From Pseudomonas massiliensis (GTDB lineage: Bacteria; Pseudomonadota; Gammaproteobacteria; Pseudomonadales; Pseudomonadaceae), in NCBI RefSeq assembly GCF_000826105.1, contig NZ_CCYK01000004.1, forward strand, positions 124,001-188,000: a stretch of 64,000 nt of DNA, given 5' to 3'. This document shows, piece by piece, positions 1 to 9,163 of the stretch. The first letter of the stretch is position 1. Each line of letters begins with the position of its first letter. A program made the translations under genes and the position numbers. Under the pieces are notes generated by a model that did not search any database, was not told the DNA's origin, and saw only the letters and a program-made list of their open reading frames with translations.

Positions 1-1307
1 TCGCGGCTGAAGTAGGTTTGCGCGGCCTGGCGGATATCGGCCGGCGTGACCTGGCCGAGGGCCTGGACCTCGCTGTCGAGCAGGGTCCAGGGCAGCCCGG
101 CGGTTTCCAACTGACCGATGGCCGTGGCCTGGGAGGTGATCGAGTCTTGGTCGTAGACCAGCCCGGCGATGTATTGCACGCGGACCCGTTCCAGTTCCTC
201 GGCCGACGGCGCGGTGCGCTTGAGTTCGTCGAGCAGCCCCCAGAGCGCCTTCTCGGCAGCGGCCACTGTCTTGCCTTTCTCGGTGTTGGGGGTGGCCGAG
301 AGGATGAACAGGCTATCGCCACGATTGTAAGCGTCGTAGCTGGCCGAGGCTCCGGTCACTACTTCGGCGCCGCGTTCGAGTCGCGCGGCCATGCGGGCGC
401 TGTAGCCGCCATCGAGCAAGGCCACCAGCAAGCGCAGCGCGGAGACCGAGCGAGGGTCGGTGGCTGTTGCCGCGCCCGGGACGTTGAACGCCATCAGCAC
501 GCTTGGCAGTTGTGTGCGTACCCGCAGCGTCAGCCGCCGTTCGCCAGGTTGGGCCAGTTCGACCGGACGCTTGGCCGCCGGTACTGGCCGTTGCGGGATG
601 GGGCCGAAGAAACGCTCGGCCAAAGCCTTGACCTCCTCTGGCTGCACGTCGCCCACGACCACCAGGGTGGCGTTATTGGGGGCGTACCAGGTGCGATACC
701 AGGCGCGCAGGTCATCGATGGTCATGCGCTGCAGGTCGACCATCCAGCCGATGGTCGGCGTGCGGTATCCCGACGACGGATAGGCGGCCGCCTTGAACAG
801 CTCGAAGGCTTTCTGCGCGGGCTTGTCCTCGGTGCGCAGGCGGCGCTCTTCCTTGATCACCTCGATCTCCCGGGTGAACTCCGCCGGGGGCAGGGCAAGG
901 GTAGCCATGCGATCGGCTTCCATTTCCAAGGCCACGGCCAGCCGATCCTTTGCAAGGACCTGGTAATAAGCCGTGTAATCGTCGCTGGTGAAAGCGTTCT
1001 CGTCCGCGCCCAGGTCGCGCAGTACCCGCGAGGCCTCGCCGGGGCCGAGCTTGCTGCTGCCCTTGAACATCATATGTTCCAGGGCATGGGACAGGCCCGT
1101 GTGGCCCGGCCCCTCGTAGCTCGAGCCCACCTTGTACCAGAGCTGCGAAACCACCACCGGCGCGCGGTGATCCTCGCGCACGATGATCTTCAGGCCGTTG
1201 GCGAGCTGGTATTCATGGGTGGGTTGAGCGGCCAGCGCAACGGTGGCCATGGAACAGCAGGCCAGGCTGGCCAGCCAGCTGGCGAAGCGGCGGGTGTGAG
1301 CGGTCAT
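1..1307 (-). CDS. M16 family zinc metallopeptidase, 3' end outside window
   Basis: This gene is read leftward and runs off the left edge; 435 codons are visible. The protein opens with a signal-peptide-like stretch ending near VALA-AQ, so it is probably exported to the periplasm. Residues 74-78 (H-A-L-E-H) are the inverted zinc motif HxxEH of insulinase/pitrilysin peptidases, and the downstream VIKEERR fits the region carrying the third zinc-ligand glutamate. The family cleaves small peptides in a clamshell chamber. In Pseudomonas an active M16 gene commonly lies divergent to ftsY and is followed by an inactive M16 partner; the partner would be off the window. The start is the ATG at 1305-1307, directly before the signal peptide. 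Substrate is unknown. Confidence 0.9.
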   Translation of the reverse strand, partial: MTAHTRRFASWLASLACCSMATVALAAQPTHEYQLANGLKIIVREDHRAPVVVSQLWYKVGSSYEGPGHTGLSHALEHMMFKGSSKLGPGEASRVLRDLGADENAFTSDDYTAYYQVLAKDRLAVALEMEADRMATLALPPAEFTREIEVIKEERRLRTEDKPAQKAFELFKAAAYPSSGYRTPTIGWMVDLQRMTIDDLRAWYRTWYAPNNATLVVVGDVQPEEVKALAERFFGPIPQRPVPAAKRPVELAQPGERRLTLRVRTQLPSVLMAFNVPGAATATDPRSVSALRLLVALLDGGYSARMAARLERGAEVVTGASASYDAYNRGDSLFILSATPNTEKGKTVAAAEKALWGLLDELKRTAPSAEELERVRVQYIAGLVYDQDSITSQATAIGQLETAGLPWTLLDSEVQALGQVTPADIRQAAQTYFSR

Positions 1308-1538
1308 TTTCACTACGGAACCTGTACGGATGCCCCCTGGCCTTAGCGTCGGCGGGCGAGGAGGTGCTAGGATACTGATCCGCCCGGTGGACGGCCACGC
1401 CTGTGGCCATGCTTTGCCAAGCGTCTCGGCGCAAAATGTTGCACGAACGCGCCGGGCGAAAAAAGGTCTGTTCTGCGACCTCCAGTTTCCCCGAAGCGCC
1501 CCGGCTGGCGCTTCGCTACCTTGAGATAGCCGCCCTTC

Positions 1539-2918
1539 ATGTTTGGTTCCAGTGACGATAAGAAGACCCCGGCCCAGGCCGGTGAGAAAAGAGGCCTGTT
1601 CGGCTGGCTGCGCAAGAAGCCGCAGGAGCCTGCTCCACAGCCTGTGGCCGAGCCTGCCCTGGCGAACGCTCCTGACGCCGCCGAAGTGGACGTCGAGCGT
1701 GCCGTGGAACTTGCCCCCGAGCCAACGCTGACCACCGAGGCGTCGGATTCAGTCCCGGCGCAAGTGGCGCCTGAAACCACGGCGCCCGAGCCACGGCTGG
1801 AGTTGCCGGTACCGGAAGAGCCGGTTGGCATCGCTCCAGAGCCGGAGCCCGCGCCGCTGCCGCCGCCCACGCCGGTGCAGGCCGCCCAGGCGGCCCAGGC
1901 CCTGATCCCCGCGGCGCCTGAACCTGCCATGCCTGCGTTCGAGCCGCAGATCGCGCCCCCAGCGCCCGTGGCTGGCGAGGCTACCAAGGTAGGCTTCTTC
2001 GCCCGGCTCAAGCAGGGGTTGAGCAAGACCAGCGCCAGTATCGGCGAAGGCATGGCCAGCCTCTTCCTTGGCCGGAAGGCCATCGACGATGACCTGCTCG
2101 ACGAAATCGAAACCCGTCTGCTGACCGCCGACGTGGGCGTCGAGGCCACCTCGGTGATCATTCGCAATCTTACCCAGAAGGTGGCGCGCAAGCAGTTGAC
2201 CGATGCCCAGGCGCTCTACACCTCCCTGCAGGGCGAACTAGCGGACATGCTGCGCCCCGTGGAGCAGCCCTTGGTCGTACAGGCGCAGAACAAGCCGTTC
2301 GTGATCCTGGTGGTGGGTGTCAATGGCGCCGGCAAGACCACCACTATCGGCAAATTGGCCGCGCGCTTCCAACGCGAGGGGAAGAAAGTCATGCTGGCCG
2401 CCGGCGATACTTTCCGCGCCGCCGCCGTAGAGCAGTTGCAGGTCTGGGGTGAGCGCAATAATGTGCCGGTGATCGCCCAGCATACAGGTGCCGACTCCGC
2501 CTCGGTCATCTTCGATGCGCTGCAAGCCGCCCGCTCCCGGGGTATCGATGTGCTGATCGCCGATACGGCCGGCCGCCTGCACACCAAGGACAATCTCATG
2601 GAGGAGCTGAAGAAAGTACGCCGGGTCATGGGCAAGCTGGATGAAGCCGCGCCCCATGAGGTGCTGCTGGTGCTCGACGCGGGCACTGGCCAGAACGCGA
2701 TCAACCAGGCCAAGCACTTCAACCAGTCGGTGGCCCTCACGGGCCTGGCCCTGACCAAGCTGGACGGCACCGCCAAGGGTGGGGTTATCTTCGCCCTGGC
2801 CAAGCAGTTCGGCCTGCCGATTCGTTACATCGGGGTAGGCGAGGGGATCGACGACCTGCGCACCTTCGAGGCCGAGCCCTTCGTCAAGGCCCTGTTCGCC
2901 GAGCGGGAGGGTGCATGA
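1539..2918 (+). CDS. ftsY: Signal recognition particle receptor FtsY
   Basis: FtsY is the GTPase that docks SRP-ribosome complexes at the inner membrane for co-translational insertion. The 459-residue protein has a long N-terminal A domain (about residues 1-150) rich in Pro, Ala and Glu, then the NG domain. Visible motifs are the P-loop GVNGAGKTTT near residue 260, DTFRAAAVEQL, DTAGRLHTKDNL, TKLDGTAKGG and the closing GVGEGIDDL. The A domain is unusually proline-rich but remains acidic, as expected for membrane and translocon contact. It is first in an operon with ftsE and ftsX; its TGA overlaps the ftsE ATG in ATGA. Confidence 0.97.
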   Translation: MFGSSDDKKTPAQAGEKRGLFGWLRKKPQEPAPQPVAEPALANAPDAAEVDVERAVELAPEPTLTTEASDSVPAQVAPETTAPEPRLELPVPEEPVGIAPEPEPAPLPPPTPVQAAQAAQALIPAAPEPAMPAFEPQIAPPAPVAGEATKVGFFARLKQGLSKTSASIGEGMASLFLGRKAIDDDLLDEIETRLLTADVGVEATSVIIRNLTQKVARKQLTDAQALYTSLQGELADMLRPVEQPLVVQAQNKPFVILVVGVNGAGKTTTIGKLAARFQREGKKVMLAAGDTFRAAAVEQLQVWGERNNVPVIAQHTGADSASVIFDALQAARSRGIDVLIADTAGRLHTKDNLMEELKKVRRVMGKLDEAAPHEVLLVLDAGTGQNAINQAKHFNQSVALTGLALTKLDGTAKGGVIFALAKQFGLPIRYIGVGEGIDDLRTFEAEPFVKALFAEREGA

Positions 2919-3586
2919 TCCGCTTCGAGCAGGTGGGCAAGCGCTACGCCAATGGCCACGTGGGCCTGCATGAGCTGAGCTTCCGCGTGCGTCGAGGTGA
3001 ATTCCTTTTTGTAACCGGTCATTCGGGCGCGGGCAAAAGCACCCTGCTGCGCCTGTTGCTGGCCATGGAGCGTCCCACCAGCGGCAAGTTGCTGCTGGCC
3101 GGTCAGGACCTGGGGCAGATCAGCAACGCACAGATCCCGTTCCTGCGTCGGCAGATCGGCGTGGTGTTTCAGAACCACCAGTTGCTGTTCGATCGTACCG
3201 TGTTCAACAACGTGGCCTTGCCGCTGCAGATCCTGGGCCTGTCCAAGGCCGAGATCGCCAAGCGGGTAGACGCGGCCCTGGAGCGAGTATCCCTTGGCGA
3301 CAAGGGCGAACTTTTTCCGGGCGACCTTTCCACTGGTCAGCAACAACGGGTGGGCATTGCCCGGGCCATCGTGCACAAGCCGGCCTTGCTGCTGGCCGAT
3401 GAGCCCACTGGCAACCTGGACCCGCGCCTGGCCGCGGAAATCATGGGCGTATTCGAAGATATCAACCGGTTGGGCACCAGCGTGCTGATCGCCAGCCATG
3501 ATCTGGCACTGATCGCACGCATGCGCCATCGCATGCTCACCTTGCAGCGAGGTCGCCTGATCGGCGATGGGGAGGCAGGCCAATGA
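2915..3586 (+). CDS. ftsE: Cell division ABC transporter ATPase FtsE
   Basis: FtsE is the cytoplasmic ATPase of the FtsEX complex, which sits at the septum and activates periplasmic peptidoglycan hydrolases through FtsX and EnvC-type partners. The 223-residue protein has Walker A GHSGAGKST (35-43), a Q-loop at VVFQNHQ, the signature LSTGQQQR (normally LSGGEQQR), Walker B LLLADEPTGNLD and the switch histidine in SHD. Length is typical for the family. Both ends overlap their neighbours by four bases, so translation is probably coupled through ftsY-ftsE-ftsX. Confidence 0.97.
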   Translation: MIRFEQVGKRYANGHVGLHELSFRVRRGEFLFVTGHSGAGKSTLLRLLLAMERPTSGKLLLAGQDLGQISNAQIPFLRRQIGVVFQNHQLLFDRTVFNNVALPLQILGLSKAEIAKRVDAALERVSLGDKGELFPGDLSTGQQQRVGIARAIVHKPALLLADEPTGNLDPRLAAEIMGVFEDINRLGTSVLIASHDLALIARMRHRMLTLQRGRLIGDGEAGQ

Positions 3587-4608
3587 GCGCCACACGTAGC
3601 CCTAAGGTATCGGACCGGGTCGCGCCCAAGCCCGCTGATCCGGCGCCGAAGAAACCGCGTCGCCAGGACGAAGACGAGGGTCCGGATTTTGGCACCCTGT
3701 TTCACGCCTGGCTGGAAAGTCACAGGGCCAGCCTGGCCGACAGCCTCAAGCGTCTCGGAAGGCAGCCCATCGGCAGCTTCTTCACCTGCATGGTGATGGC
3801 GGTCGCCTTGAGCCTGCCCATGGGGTTGTCGTTGCTGCTCAAGAATGTGGAGCGCCTTGGGGGTTCCTGGCAGCGGGCCGCGCAGATTTCCCTTTATATG
3901 CGCATGGACGCTGGAACACGGGAAGGCGAGTCCCTTGTAGGGCAGGTGAAGGGGCTGGCGGGCGTCGCGGACGCCGAATTCATCAGCCGCGACAAGGCTC
4001 TGGAAAGCTTCCAGCAGCAGTCCGGTCTGGGCGAGGCGCTGAAGGAACTGCCAGACAATCCCTTGCCGGGCGTCGTGGTGGTAACCCCCCTGGAGGTCGA
4101 CAAGCCCGCTCTTGAAGCCCTGCGTGAACAACTGGCGCAACTGCCGAACGTGGAGCAGGCCCAGCTGGACCTGGTCTGGGTGGAACGCCTGGCGGCTATC
4201 CTGAAGCTGGGGGACCGTTTCGTCTTCGGTCTGGCGGTACTGCTGATCTCCGCCTTGCTGCTGGTGATCGGTAATACCATTCGGCTGCATATCGAGAACC
4301 GCCGCAACGAGATCGAGGTCATTAAATTGGTGGGCGGCACGGATGCCTATGTAAGACGGCCGTTCCTCTACATGGGCGCGCTTTATGGGGTCGGTGCCGG
4401 CTTGCTCGCCTGGGCAGTGCTTGCCTTCGGACTGGACTGGCTCAATGGCGCCGTGACCAACCTGGCCGGGCTGTACGGTAGCGATTTTGCCCTGGCCGGA
4501 GTTCCCGGGGCAGACGGGGTATCGCTCTTGCTAGGGGCGGTATTGTTAGGGTATATCGGTGCATGGATTGCAGTGGCGAGGCACCTTCGGGAGCTGGCGC
4601 CACGCTGA
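3583..4608 (+). CDS. ftsX: Cell division membrane protein FtsX
   Basis: FtsX is the membrane half of FtsEX and passes ATP-driven conformational change to septal amidase activators. The 341-residue protein begins with a cytoplasmic extension of about 60 residues rich in Pro, Lys and Arg. A first membrane segment follows around residues 63-85, then a periplasmic loop of about 140 residues, then three further hydrophobic segments, the last reaching the basic C-terminus. This is the standard four-helix FtsX layout. The ATG overlaps the ftsE stop. The charged N-terminal tail is a feature of the Pseudomonas proteins. Confidence 0.96.
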   Translation: MSATRSPKVSDRVAPKPADPAPKKPRRQDEDEGPDFGTLFHAWLESHRASLADSLKRLGRQPIGSFFTCMVMAVALSLPMGLSLLLKNVERLGGSWQRAAQISLYMRMDAGTREGESLVGQVKGLAGVADAEFISRDKALESFQQQSGLGEALKELPDNPLPGVVVVTPLEVDKPALEALREQLAQLPNVEQAQLDLVWVERLAAILKLGDRFVFGLAVLLISALLLVIGNTIRLHIENRRNEIEVIKLVGGTDAYVRRPFLYMGALYGVGAGLLAWAVLAFGLDWLNGAVTNLAGLYGSDFALAGVPGADGVSLLLGAVLLGYIGAWIAVARHLRELAPR

Positions 4609-4640
4609 TCGAATTTTTGGCGCCAGTGGATCGTGCACCG

Positions 4641-4668
4641 GAACTCGTCTCCGGCAGCGTGGTCTATT
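4641..4668 (+). promoter_or_regulatory. Possible sigma-E/AlgU-type promoter for rpoH
   Basis: GAACTC at 4641-4646 and TCTATT at 4663-4668 are 16 bases apart, resembling the envelope-stress consensus GAACTT-N16/17-TCTGA. It lies 46 bases before the rpoH start. AlgU-dependent transcription of rpoH is established in P. aeruginosa. The -10 half matches only partly. Confidence 0.5.
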
Positions 4669-4714
4669 GGGTCGGCGCTCACAAGGCGCACATCGGTTTC
4701 TCGGAGGTTTTTGA

Positions 4715-5569
4715 ATGACCACGTCTTTGCAACCTGCTTATACGCTAGTCCCGGGTGCGAACCTGGAGGCCTACGTGCATGCGGTGAACAGCATTGCCTT
4801 GCTGACACCCGAGCGGGAGCGCGAACTGGCCGAAAAGCTCTACTACGACCAGGACCTCGACGCCGCTCGGGAGATGGTCCTTGCCCACCTGCGTTTCGTG
4901 GTGCATATCGCCCGTAGCTATTCCGGATACGGCCTGGCCCAGGCTGACCTCATCCAGGAAGGTAACGTCGGCCTGATGAAAGCGGTCAAGCGCTTCAACC
5001 CGGAAATGGGCGTGCGCCTGGTGTCTTTCGCCGTACACTGGATCAAGGCCGAGATCCATGAATTCATCCTGCGCAACTGGCGGATCGTGAAGGTGGCCAC
5101 CACCAAGGCTCAGCGCAAGCTGTTCTTCAACCTGCGCAGCCAGAAAAAACGTCTGGCCTGGCTGAACAACGAAGAAGTGCATCGCGTGGCCGAAAGCCTG
5201 GGCGTGGAGCCTCGCGAAGTGCGTGAAATGGAAAGCCGCCTCACAGGCCAGGACATGGCTTTCGACCCGGCCGCGGAGGCCGATGACGACAGCGCGTTCC
5301 AGTCTCCGGCTCATTACCTGGAAGACCATCGCTACGACCCGGCTCGTCAGCTGGAAGATGCAGACTGGACCGACAGCTCCACCAGCAACCTGCACGAGGC
5401 GCTGGAAGTGCTGGACGAACGCAGCCGCGATATTCTCTACCAGCGCTGGCTGGCCGAGGAAAAGGCCACGCTTCATGAACTGGCCGCCAAGTACAACGTG
5501 TCTGCCGAGCGCATCCGTCAGTTGGAAAAGAACGCGATGAACAAGCTCAAGGGCACCATCGCTGCTTGA
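4715..5569 (+). CDS. rpoH: RNA polymerase sigma-32 factor RpoH
   Basis: RpoH directs RNA polymerase to heat-shock promoters. The 284-residue protein has a sigma region 2 with the core-binding and -10 recognition segment ([18 protein letters not shown], then [19 protein letters not shown]). A following stretch with QRKLFFNLR lies in the RpoH box region, the short segment distinctive of sigma-32. Region 4 ends in the helix-turn-helix [16 protein letters not shown]. Length matches the family. The start follows a GGAGG site by eight bases. The gene follows ftsX after 106 bases and has its own probable stress promoter. Confidence 0.97.
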   Translation: MTTSLQPAYTLVPGANLEAYVHAVNSIALLTPERERELAEKLYYDQDLDAAREMVLAHLRFVVHIARSYSGYGLAQADLIQEGNVGLMKAVKRFNPEMGVRLVSFAVHWIKAEIHEFILRNWRIVKVATTKAQRKLFFNLRSQKKRLAWLNNEEVHRVAESLGVEPREVREMESRLTGQDMAFDPAAEADDDSAFQSPAHYLEDHRYDPARQLEDADWTDSSTSNLHEALEVLDERSRDILYQRWLAEEKATLHELAAKYNVSAERIRQLEKNAMNKLKGTIAA

Positions 5570-5581
5570 TACGCCTCAAGC

Positions 5582-5611
5582 CTGCCGGCCTCCTTAGTGG
5601 AGGCTGGGCAG
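5582..5611 (+). terminator. GC-rich hairpin after rpoH
   Basis: A stem with a GCCTCC/GGAGGC core, a five-base loop and three more pairs beyond one bulge begins 12 bases after the rpoH stop. No U-tract follows, so it may be a transcript-stabilising or factor-dependent end. Confidence 0.45.
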
Positions 5612-5675
5612 CTGGCCAATATTGGCCTGGGGCACGGGCCTGAATCAAATGCTCAAGCTAATCGTTGGACAGCGG

Positions 5676-5760
5676 GTGGGAGCCAGCGAAGCTGGCGAAT
5701 CGACGCTTGTGAATCCACGCTCGTGTGGGTGCCATTCGGTAGCTTCGCTACCTCCTACTG
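5676..5760. repeat. REP-like inverted doublet between rpoH and mtgA
   Basis: Two short palindromic units face each other: 5676-5698, with stem GCCAGC-GAA-GCTGGC, and 5738-5760, with stem GGTAGC-TTC-GCTACC. Each carries a GTRGGAG-type head outside its stem. This head-stem-spacer-stem-head arrangement is that of Pseudomonas REP doublets (REPINs). A related doublet lies at 42287-42344. It abuts the mtgA stop codon. Confidence 0.75.
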
Positions 5761-6477
5761 GGCCCAGGGCGCGGACCTGGGCCTGTCCAGGTTCCCCAGA
5801 TAATCGCTTCCTCCCAAGTGGCCCATCTGCTGGCGTATCCAGGCAGCCCGGCGTAGCACATAGGGGCTAGGCCGGGCTGCGTTCCATTTCAAGGGTGAGG
5901 GAAGTACCGCGGCGAGCAGGCTGGCCTGCTGGCGGCTCAAATTGGCGGCGGACGTATTGAAGTGATGTCGGGCCGCCGCTTCGGCGCCAAACACGCCGCT
6001 GTCCCATTCGGCACTGTTCAGATATACCTCCAGGATGCGCTGCTTGGGCCATAGCACTTCGATCAATACCGTAAACCAGGCTTCCAGTGCCTTGCGCAGG
6101 TAGCTTCGACCCGACCACAGGAACAGATTCTTGGCCACTTGCTGGGTCAGAGTGCTGGCGCCGCGTAGCGCGCCACCGCGTTCGTTATGGCTGAAGGCGG
6201 CGCGGATGGCGGGGAGGTCGAACCCCCAGTGGAAGGGGAATTTCTGATCTTCACCGGCAATGACGGCCACTTTCAGGTCGTCGGGCAGGTTGTCCCAGCT
6301 TCGCCATGTCCGTTGCAGGTCGATAGGCTGGCCATCGACCCAGGATTGCACCTTGCGCTCGATCATCAAGGCGGTGCCCGGCGGCGGAACCCAGCGAAAC
6401 ACAAGCACCAGGGTTACGCTGCCGATGGCGAACCACATCAGAAAGCGACGAGTGTGCTGAAGGAGCGTCCCTAGCAT
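5755..6477 (-). CDS. mtgA: Monofunctional biosynthetic peptidoglycan transglycosylase
   Basis: MtgA polymerises lipid II into glycan strands in the periplasm without a transpeptidase domain. From the ATG at 6475-6477 (AAGGA just upstream) the protein has 240 residues. One N-terminal membrane anchor (about residues 10-30) precedes a GT51 domain with VIAGEDQKFPFHWGFD (the catalytic-glutamate motif), then GGALRGASTLTQQVAKNL and RKALEAWFTVLIE. A longer frame exists upstream, but the shorter start gives the family's usual N-terminus. It is convergent with rpoH and divergent from the next gene. Confidence 0.95.
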   Translation of the reverse strand: MLGTLLQHTRRFLMWFAIGSVTLVLVFRWVPPPGTALMIERKVQSWVDGQPIDLQRTWRSWDNLPDDLKVAVIAGEDQKFPFHWGFDLPAIRAAFSHNERGGALRGASTLTQQVAKNLFLWSGRSYLRKALEAWFTVLIEVLWPKQRILEVYLNSAEWDSGVFGAEAAARHHFNTSAANLSRQQASLLAAVLPSPLKWNAARPSPYVLRRAAWIRQQMGHLGGSDYLGNLDRPRSAPWAQ

Positions 6478-6549
6478 GGTGTCCTTGGCCCTGGCGAAAG
6501 AGCGGGCCATTATACAGGCCTCGATGTCGTTGATCCGGAAGGACACTCC

Positions 6550-6927
6550 ATGTTGCGCACTTTACTTATGCTGGCTGCTTTCTTCGGCTTCACCGGAGTG
6601 GCCTTGGGCGCTTTCGCGGCCCATGGTCTCAAGGGCCGACTCAGCCAGGAATGCCTGGCCATTTTCCAGACCGGGGTGCAGTACCAGCTCATCCATGCCT
6701 TGGCCCTGCTTGGAGTGGCGGTGTTGGCCAATGCCCTTCCCGGACGCTTGATGGCATGGAGCGGTGGGCTCTTCGCCCTAGGCATCCTGTTGTTTTCCGG
6801 AAGCCTGTATGCGCTTACCCTGGGTGGGATACCGCGCCTGGGTATCATCACGCCATTCGGCGGGCTGGCGTTCCTGGCCGGCTGGGCCTGCCTGGGCCTG
6901 GCCGCCTGGCGGCTCGGCGCTGCCTGA
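6550..6927 (+). CDS. DUF423 family small membrane protein
   Basis: This 125-residue protein has four hydrophobic helices and almost no soluble part, beginning FFGFTGVALGAFAAHGLKG, the conserved start of the DUF423 (YwdK/YgdD-like) family. Other conserved features are the QYQLIHALALL helix and GGIPRLGIITPFGGLAFLAGW near the C-terminus. The family is widespread in bacteria and has no established biochemical function. It has a good AAGGA ribosome site and is divergent from mtgA. It may be transcribed with thiS downstream, though a promoter-like sequence lies between them. Confidence 0.9.
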   Translation: MLRTLLMLAAFFGFTGVALGAFAAHGLKGRLSQECLAIFQTGVQYQLIHALALLGVAVLANALPGRLMAWSGGLFALGILLFSGSLYALTLGGIPRLGIITPFGGLAFLAGWACLGLAAWRLGAA

Positions 6928-6939
6928 ACAGGCTGTGCC

Positions 6940-6969
6940 TTGGTCGCTACCCTGGATTTTCGCTAGAAT
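6940..6969 (+). promoter_or_regulatory. Sigma-70-like promoter for thiS-thiG
   Basis: TTGGTC (6940-6945) and TAGAAT (6964-6969) are separated by 18 bases and lie 31 bases before the thiS start. Judged by eye only. No TPP riboswitch is evident in the short leader. Confidence 0.5.
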
Positions 6970-6999
6970 GCACGCCCTCACATAGCATTGGCGCCGCAC

Positions 7000-7200
7000 A
7001 TGCGCATTCAGTTGAACGGAGACACCTTCGAGCTGCCGACCGGCGAAACCGTTGCCGACCTGCTGGCTCGCATGGAGCTGGCCGGGCGCCGAGTCGCGGT
7101 CGAGCTGAACCTGGATATCGTGCCGCGCAGCGAGCACGCCACCACACTGCTTAACGAAGGTGACCAGGTGGAAGTCGTGCAGGCGATCGGCGGCGGCTAG
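7000..7200 (+). CDS. thiS: Thiazole sulfur carrier protein ThiS
   Basis: ThiS is a small ubiquitin-fold protein that carries sulfur as a C-terminal thiocarboxylate to ThiG during thiazole synthesis. From the ATG at 7000 it has 66 residues, starts MRIQLNG and ends AIGGG, which provides the Gly-Gly tail needed for adenylation. A TTG four codons upstream is an alternative start but would add residues the family does not have. It is followed 84 bases later by thiG, its partner enzyme. Confidence 0.96.
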   Translation: MRIQLNGDTFELPTGETVADLLARMELAGRRVAVELNLDIVPRSEHATTLLNEGDQVEVVQAIGGG

Positions 7201-7284
7201 GGGCTGCGCCGAACATCGGTGAACCTGCCCACTGTCGCGGATAGCCAGGCCGGCGTACCGCACCTCATTCCCTACGAGAAGACC

Positions 7285-8079
7285 ATGAGCACAATGAACG
7301 CAGACAAGCCATTCGTCCTGGCGGGGCGTACCTATCAGTCACGGTTGTTGGTGGGGACCGGTAAATACCGCGACCTGGAAGAAACCCGTCTGGCCATCGA
7401 GGCTTCGGGTGCTGAAATCGTCACGGTGGCAGTGCGCCGTACCAATATCGGGCAGAACCCCGGCGAGCCGAATCTGCTGGACGTACTACCGCCTGATCGT
7501 TACACCATCCTGCCGAACACGGCGGGCTGCTACGATGCAAACGAGGCCGTGCGCACCTGTCGCCTGGCCCGCGAGCTGCTCGATGGCCACAAGCTGGTCA
7601 AGCTGGAAGTACTGGCAGACCAGAAAACCCTGTTCCCCAATGTGATCGAAACCCTCAAGGCCGCGCAAGTACTGGTCAAGGAAGGCTTCGATGTTATGGT
7701 CTACACCAGCGATGACCCCATCATCGCCCGACAGCTGGCCGAGATCGGCTGCATAGCCGTCATGCCCCTGGCGGGTCTGATCGGTACGGGCCTCGGTATC
7801 TGCAACCCGTACAACCTGCGGATCATCCTCGAGGAGGCCAAGGTACCGGTACTGGTGGACGCTGGCGTAGGCACGGCATCCGATGCGACCATCGCCATGG
7901 AGCTGGGCTGCGAAGCGGTGCTGATGAATTCGGCCATCGCCCATGCCCAGTCACCCGTGCTGATGGCCGAAGCCATGAAACATGCGATCGTTGCCGGCCG
8001 TTTGGCCTGGCTCGCCGGCCGCATGCCGAAAAAACTCTATGCCAGCGCCTCTTCGCCGCTGGATGGCCTGATCAAGTAA
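7285..8079 (+). CDS. thiG: Thiazole synthase ThiG
   Basis: ThiG condenses 1-deoxy-D-xylulose 5-phosphate, an imine partner and sulfur from ThiS into the thiazole phosphate of thiamine. The 264-residue TIM barrel shows the family start [26 protein letters not shown], the segment [10 protein letters not shown] carrying the Schiff-base lysine, and the phosphate-binding loops GTGLGI and [10 protein letters not shown]. The ATG at 7285 is chosen over a longer frame because residues match the family only from there. Only nine bases separate it from trmB. Confidence 0.97.
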   Translation: MSTMNADKPFVLAGRTYQSRLLVGTGKYRDLEETRLAIEASGAEIVTVAVRRTNIGQNPGEPNLLDVLPPDRYTILPNTAGCYDANEAVRTCRLARELLDGHKLVKLEVLADQKTLFPNVIETLKAAQVLVKEGFDVMVYTSDDPIIARQLAEIGCIAVMPLAGLIGTGLGICNPYNLRIILEEAKVPVLVDAGVGTASDATIAMELGCEAVLMNSAIAHAQSPVLMAEAMKHAIVAGRLAWLAGRMPKKLYASASSPLDGLIK

Positions 8080-8088
8080 AGAGCTCCC

Positions 8089-8811
8089 ATGACCGATTCA
8101 CAGCCAAACCCGGCAGCCGCCGAGGACACGCCTTCCCACCGGCGCACCATCAAGAGTTTCGTAATGCGCGCCGGCCGCATGACCGAAGGGCAGCAACGCG
8201 GTCTCGACCAGGGGGGGCCGCTGTTCATCCTGCCGCTGGCCGACGCCGCGATGGATTTCGATGAGGTGTTTGGACGCTCGGCGCCCCGCACCTTCGAGAT
8301 CGGCTTCGGCATGGGCCACTCGTTGCTGGAAATGGCCGCCGCCGCCCCGGAGCAGGATTTCATCGGGGTAGAGGTGCACCGTCCCGGTGTCGGCGCCTTG
8401 CTCAACGGCGTGCTGGGCCAAGGGCTGAAGAATGTGCGGGTATTCGATTGCGATGCCATCGAGGTGCTAAAGCGCTGTGTGGCCGACGCCAGCCTGGACC
8501 GCCTGCTGCTGTTTTTCCCGGATCCCTGGCACAAGAGCCGCCACCACAAGCGGCGGATCGTTCAGCCGGCCTTCGCCGAGCTGGTTCGCAGCAAGCTCAA
8601 GCCTGGCGGCATCCTGCACATGGCCACCGATTGGGAGCCCTACGCCGAGCATATGCTGGAAGTCATGAGCGTGGCGCCTGGCTATCGCAACCTTGCCAGC
8701 GACGGGCGCTGGGTCGAGCGGCCCAGCGAGCGGCCTGTGACCAAGTTCGAGCGTCGTGGCGAACGCCTCGGCCACGGCGTTTGGGACCTGAAGTTCGAAC
8801 GCGTCGAATGA
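8089..8811 (+). CDS. trmB: tRNA (guanine-N7-)-methyltransferase TrmB
   Basis: TrmB makes 7-methylguanosine at position 46 of tRNAs using S-adenosylmethionine. The 240-residue protein has the SAM site [15 protein letters not shown], the acidic partner [13 protein letters not shown] and the active-site block [15 protein letters not shown]. The conserved [12 protein letters not shown] is near the C-terminus, which contacts tRNA. It is the last gene of the rightward thi cluster, and co-transcription with thiG is likely. Confidence 0.97.
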   Translation: MTDSQPNPAAAEDTPSHRRTIKSFVMRAGRMTEGQQRGLDQGGPLFILPLADAAMDFDEVFGRSAPRTFEIGFGMGHSLLEMAAAAPEQDFIGVEVHRPGVGALLNGVLGQGLKNVRVFDCDAIEVLKRCVADASLDRLLLFFPDPWHKSRHHKRRIVQPAFAELVRSKLKPGGILHMATDWEPYAEHMLEVMSVAPGYRNLASDGRWVERPSERPVTKFERRGERLGHGVWDLKFERVE

Positions 8812-8829
8812 TCCCAGGTGGGCAGCGGA

Positions 8830-9153
8830 TCACTTGCGGTCCGCGACCACCCCAACCAATACCAGCACTACCACCAACACTGGCGCCAGGCTGTAGTTGT
8901 TGAATTGCTGCAGGCCCTTCAGTACCCAGGGCGTGGCGTGGATCAGCACAGCGCCACTGCCCACCGCGCAGGCCAGGGCCATCAAGGGCACCCGCAAGGC
9001 CCCGCCCAGCCCGCCGACCTTCTGCTCGGCCCATGCCTTGATCTGCGCGCCGAAGAGCACCAGGGCGCAGCCCACCAACGCCAGGGCAATTTCGGAAAGC
9101 TGTCCGCGGCACCAGCGGGACATCGTCGAAAGCACATCCAGAAGCATGTCCAT
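8830..9153 (-). CDS. DUF3392 family membrane protein
   Basis: This 107-residue protein starts with a short amphipathic region and has about three hydrophobic helices (around residues 22-38, 52-72 and 82-103), then a short basic end. Size, position after hemW and the sequence ALALVGCALVLFGAQIKAW fit the gammaproteobacterial DUF3392 family, whose function is unknown. It ends convergent to trmB and starts ten bases after the hemW stop, so it is probably the last gene of the hemW operon. Confidence 0.8.
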   Translation of the reverse strand: MDMLLDVLSTMSRWCRGQLSEIALALVGCALVLFGAQIKAWAEQKVGGLGGALRVPLMALACAVGSGAVLIHATPWVLKGLQQFNNYSLAPVLVVVLVLVGVVADRK

Positions 9154-9163
9154 GCGTGAATCC

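Noticed and set aside
18..1346. Long + strand open frame opposite the M16 peptidase
   Set aside because: It is the complement of a gene with signal peptide and zinc motif; its own translation shows no domain.
7219..7284. Upstream extension of thiG
   Set aside because: Family-like residues begin at 7285; the extension has no conserved content.
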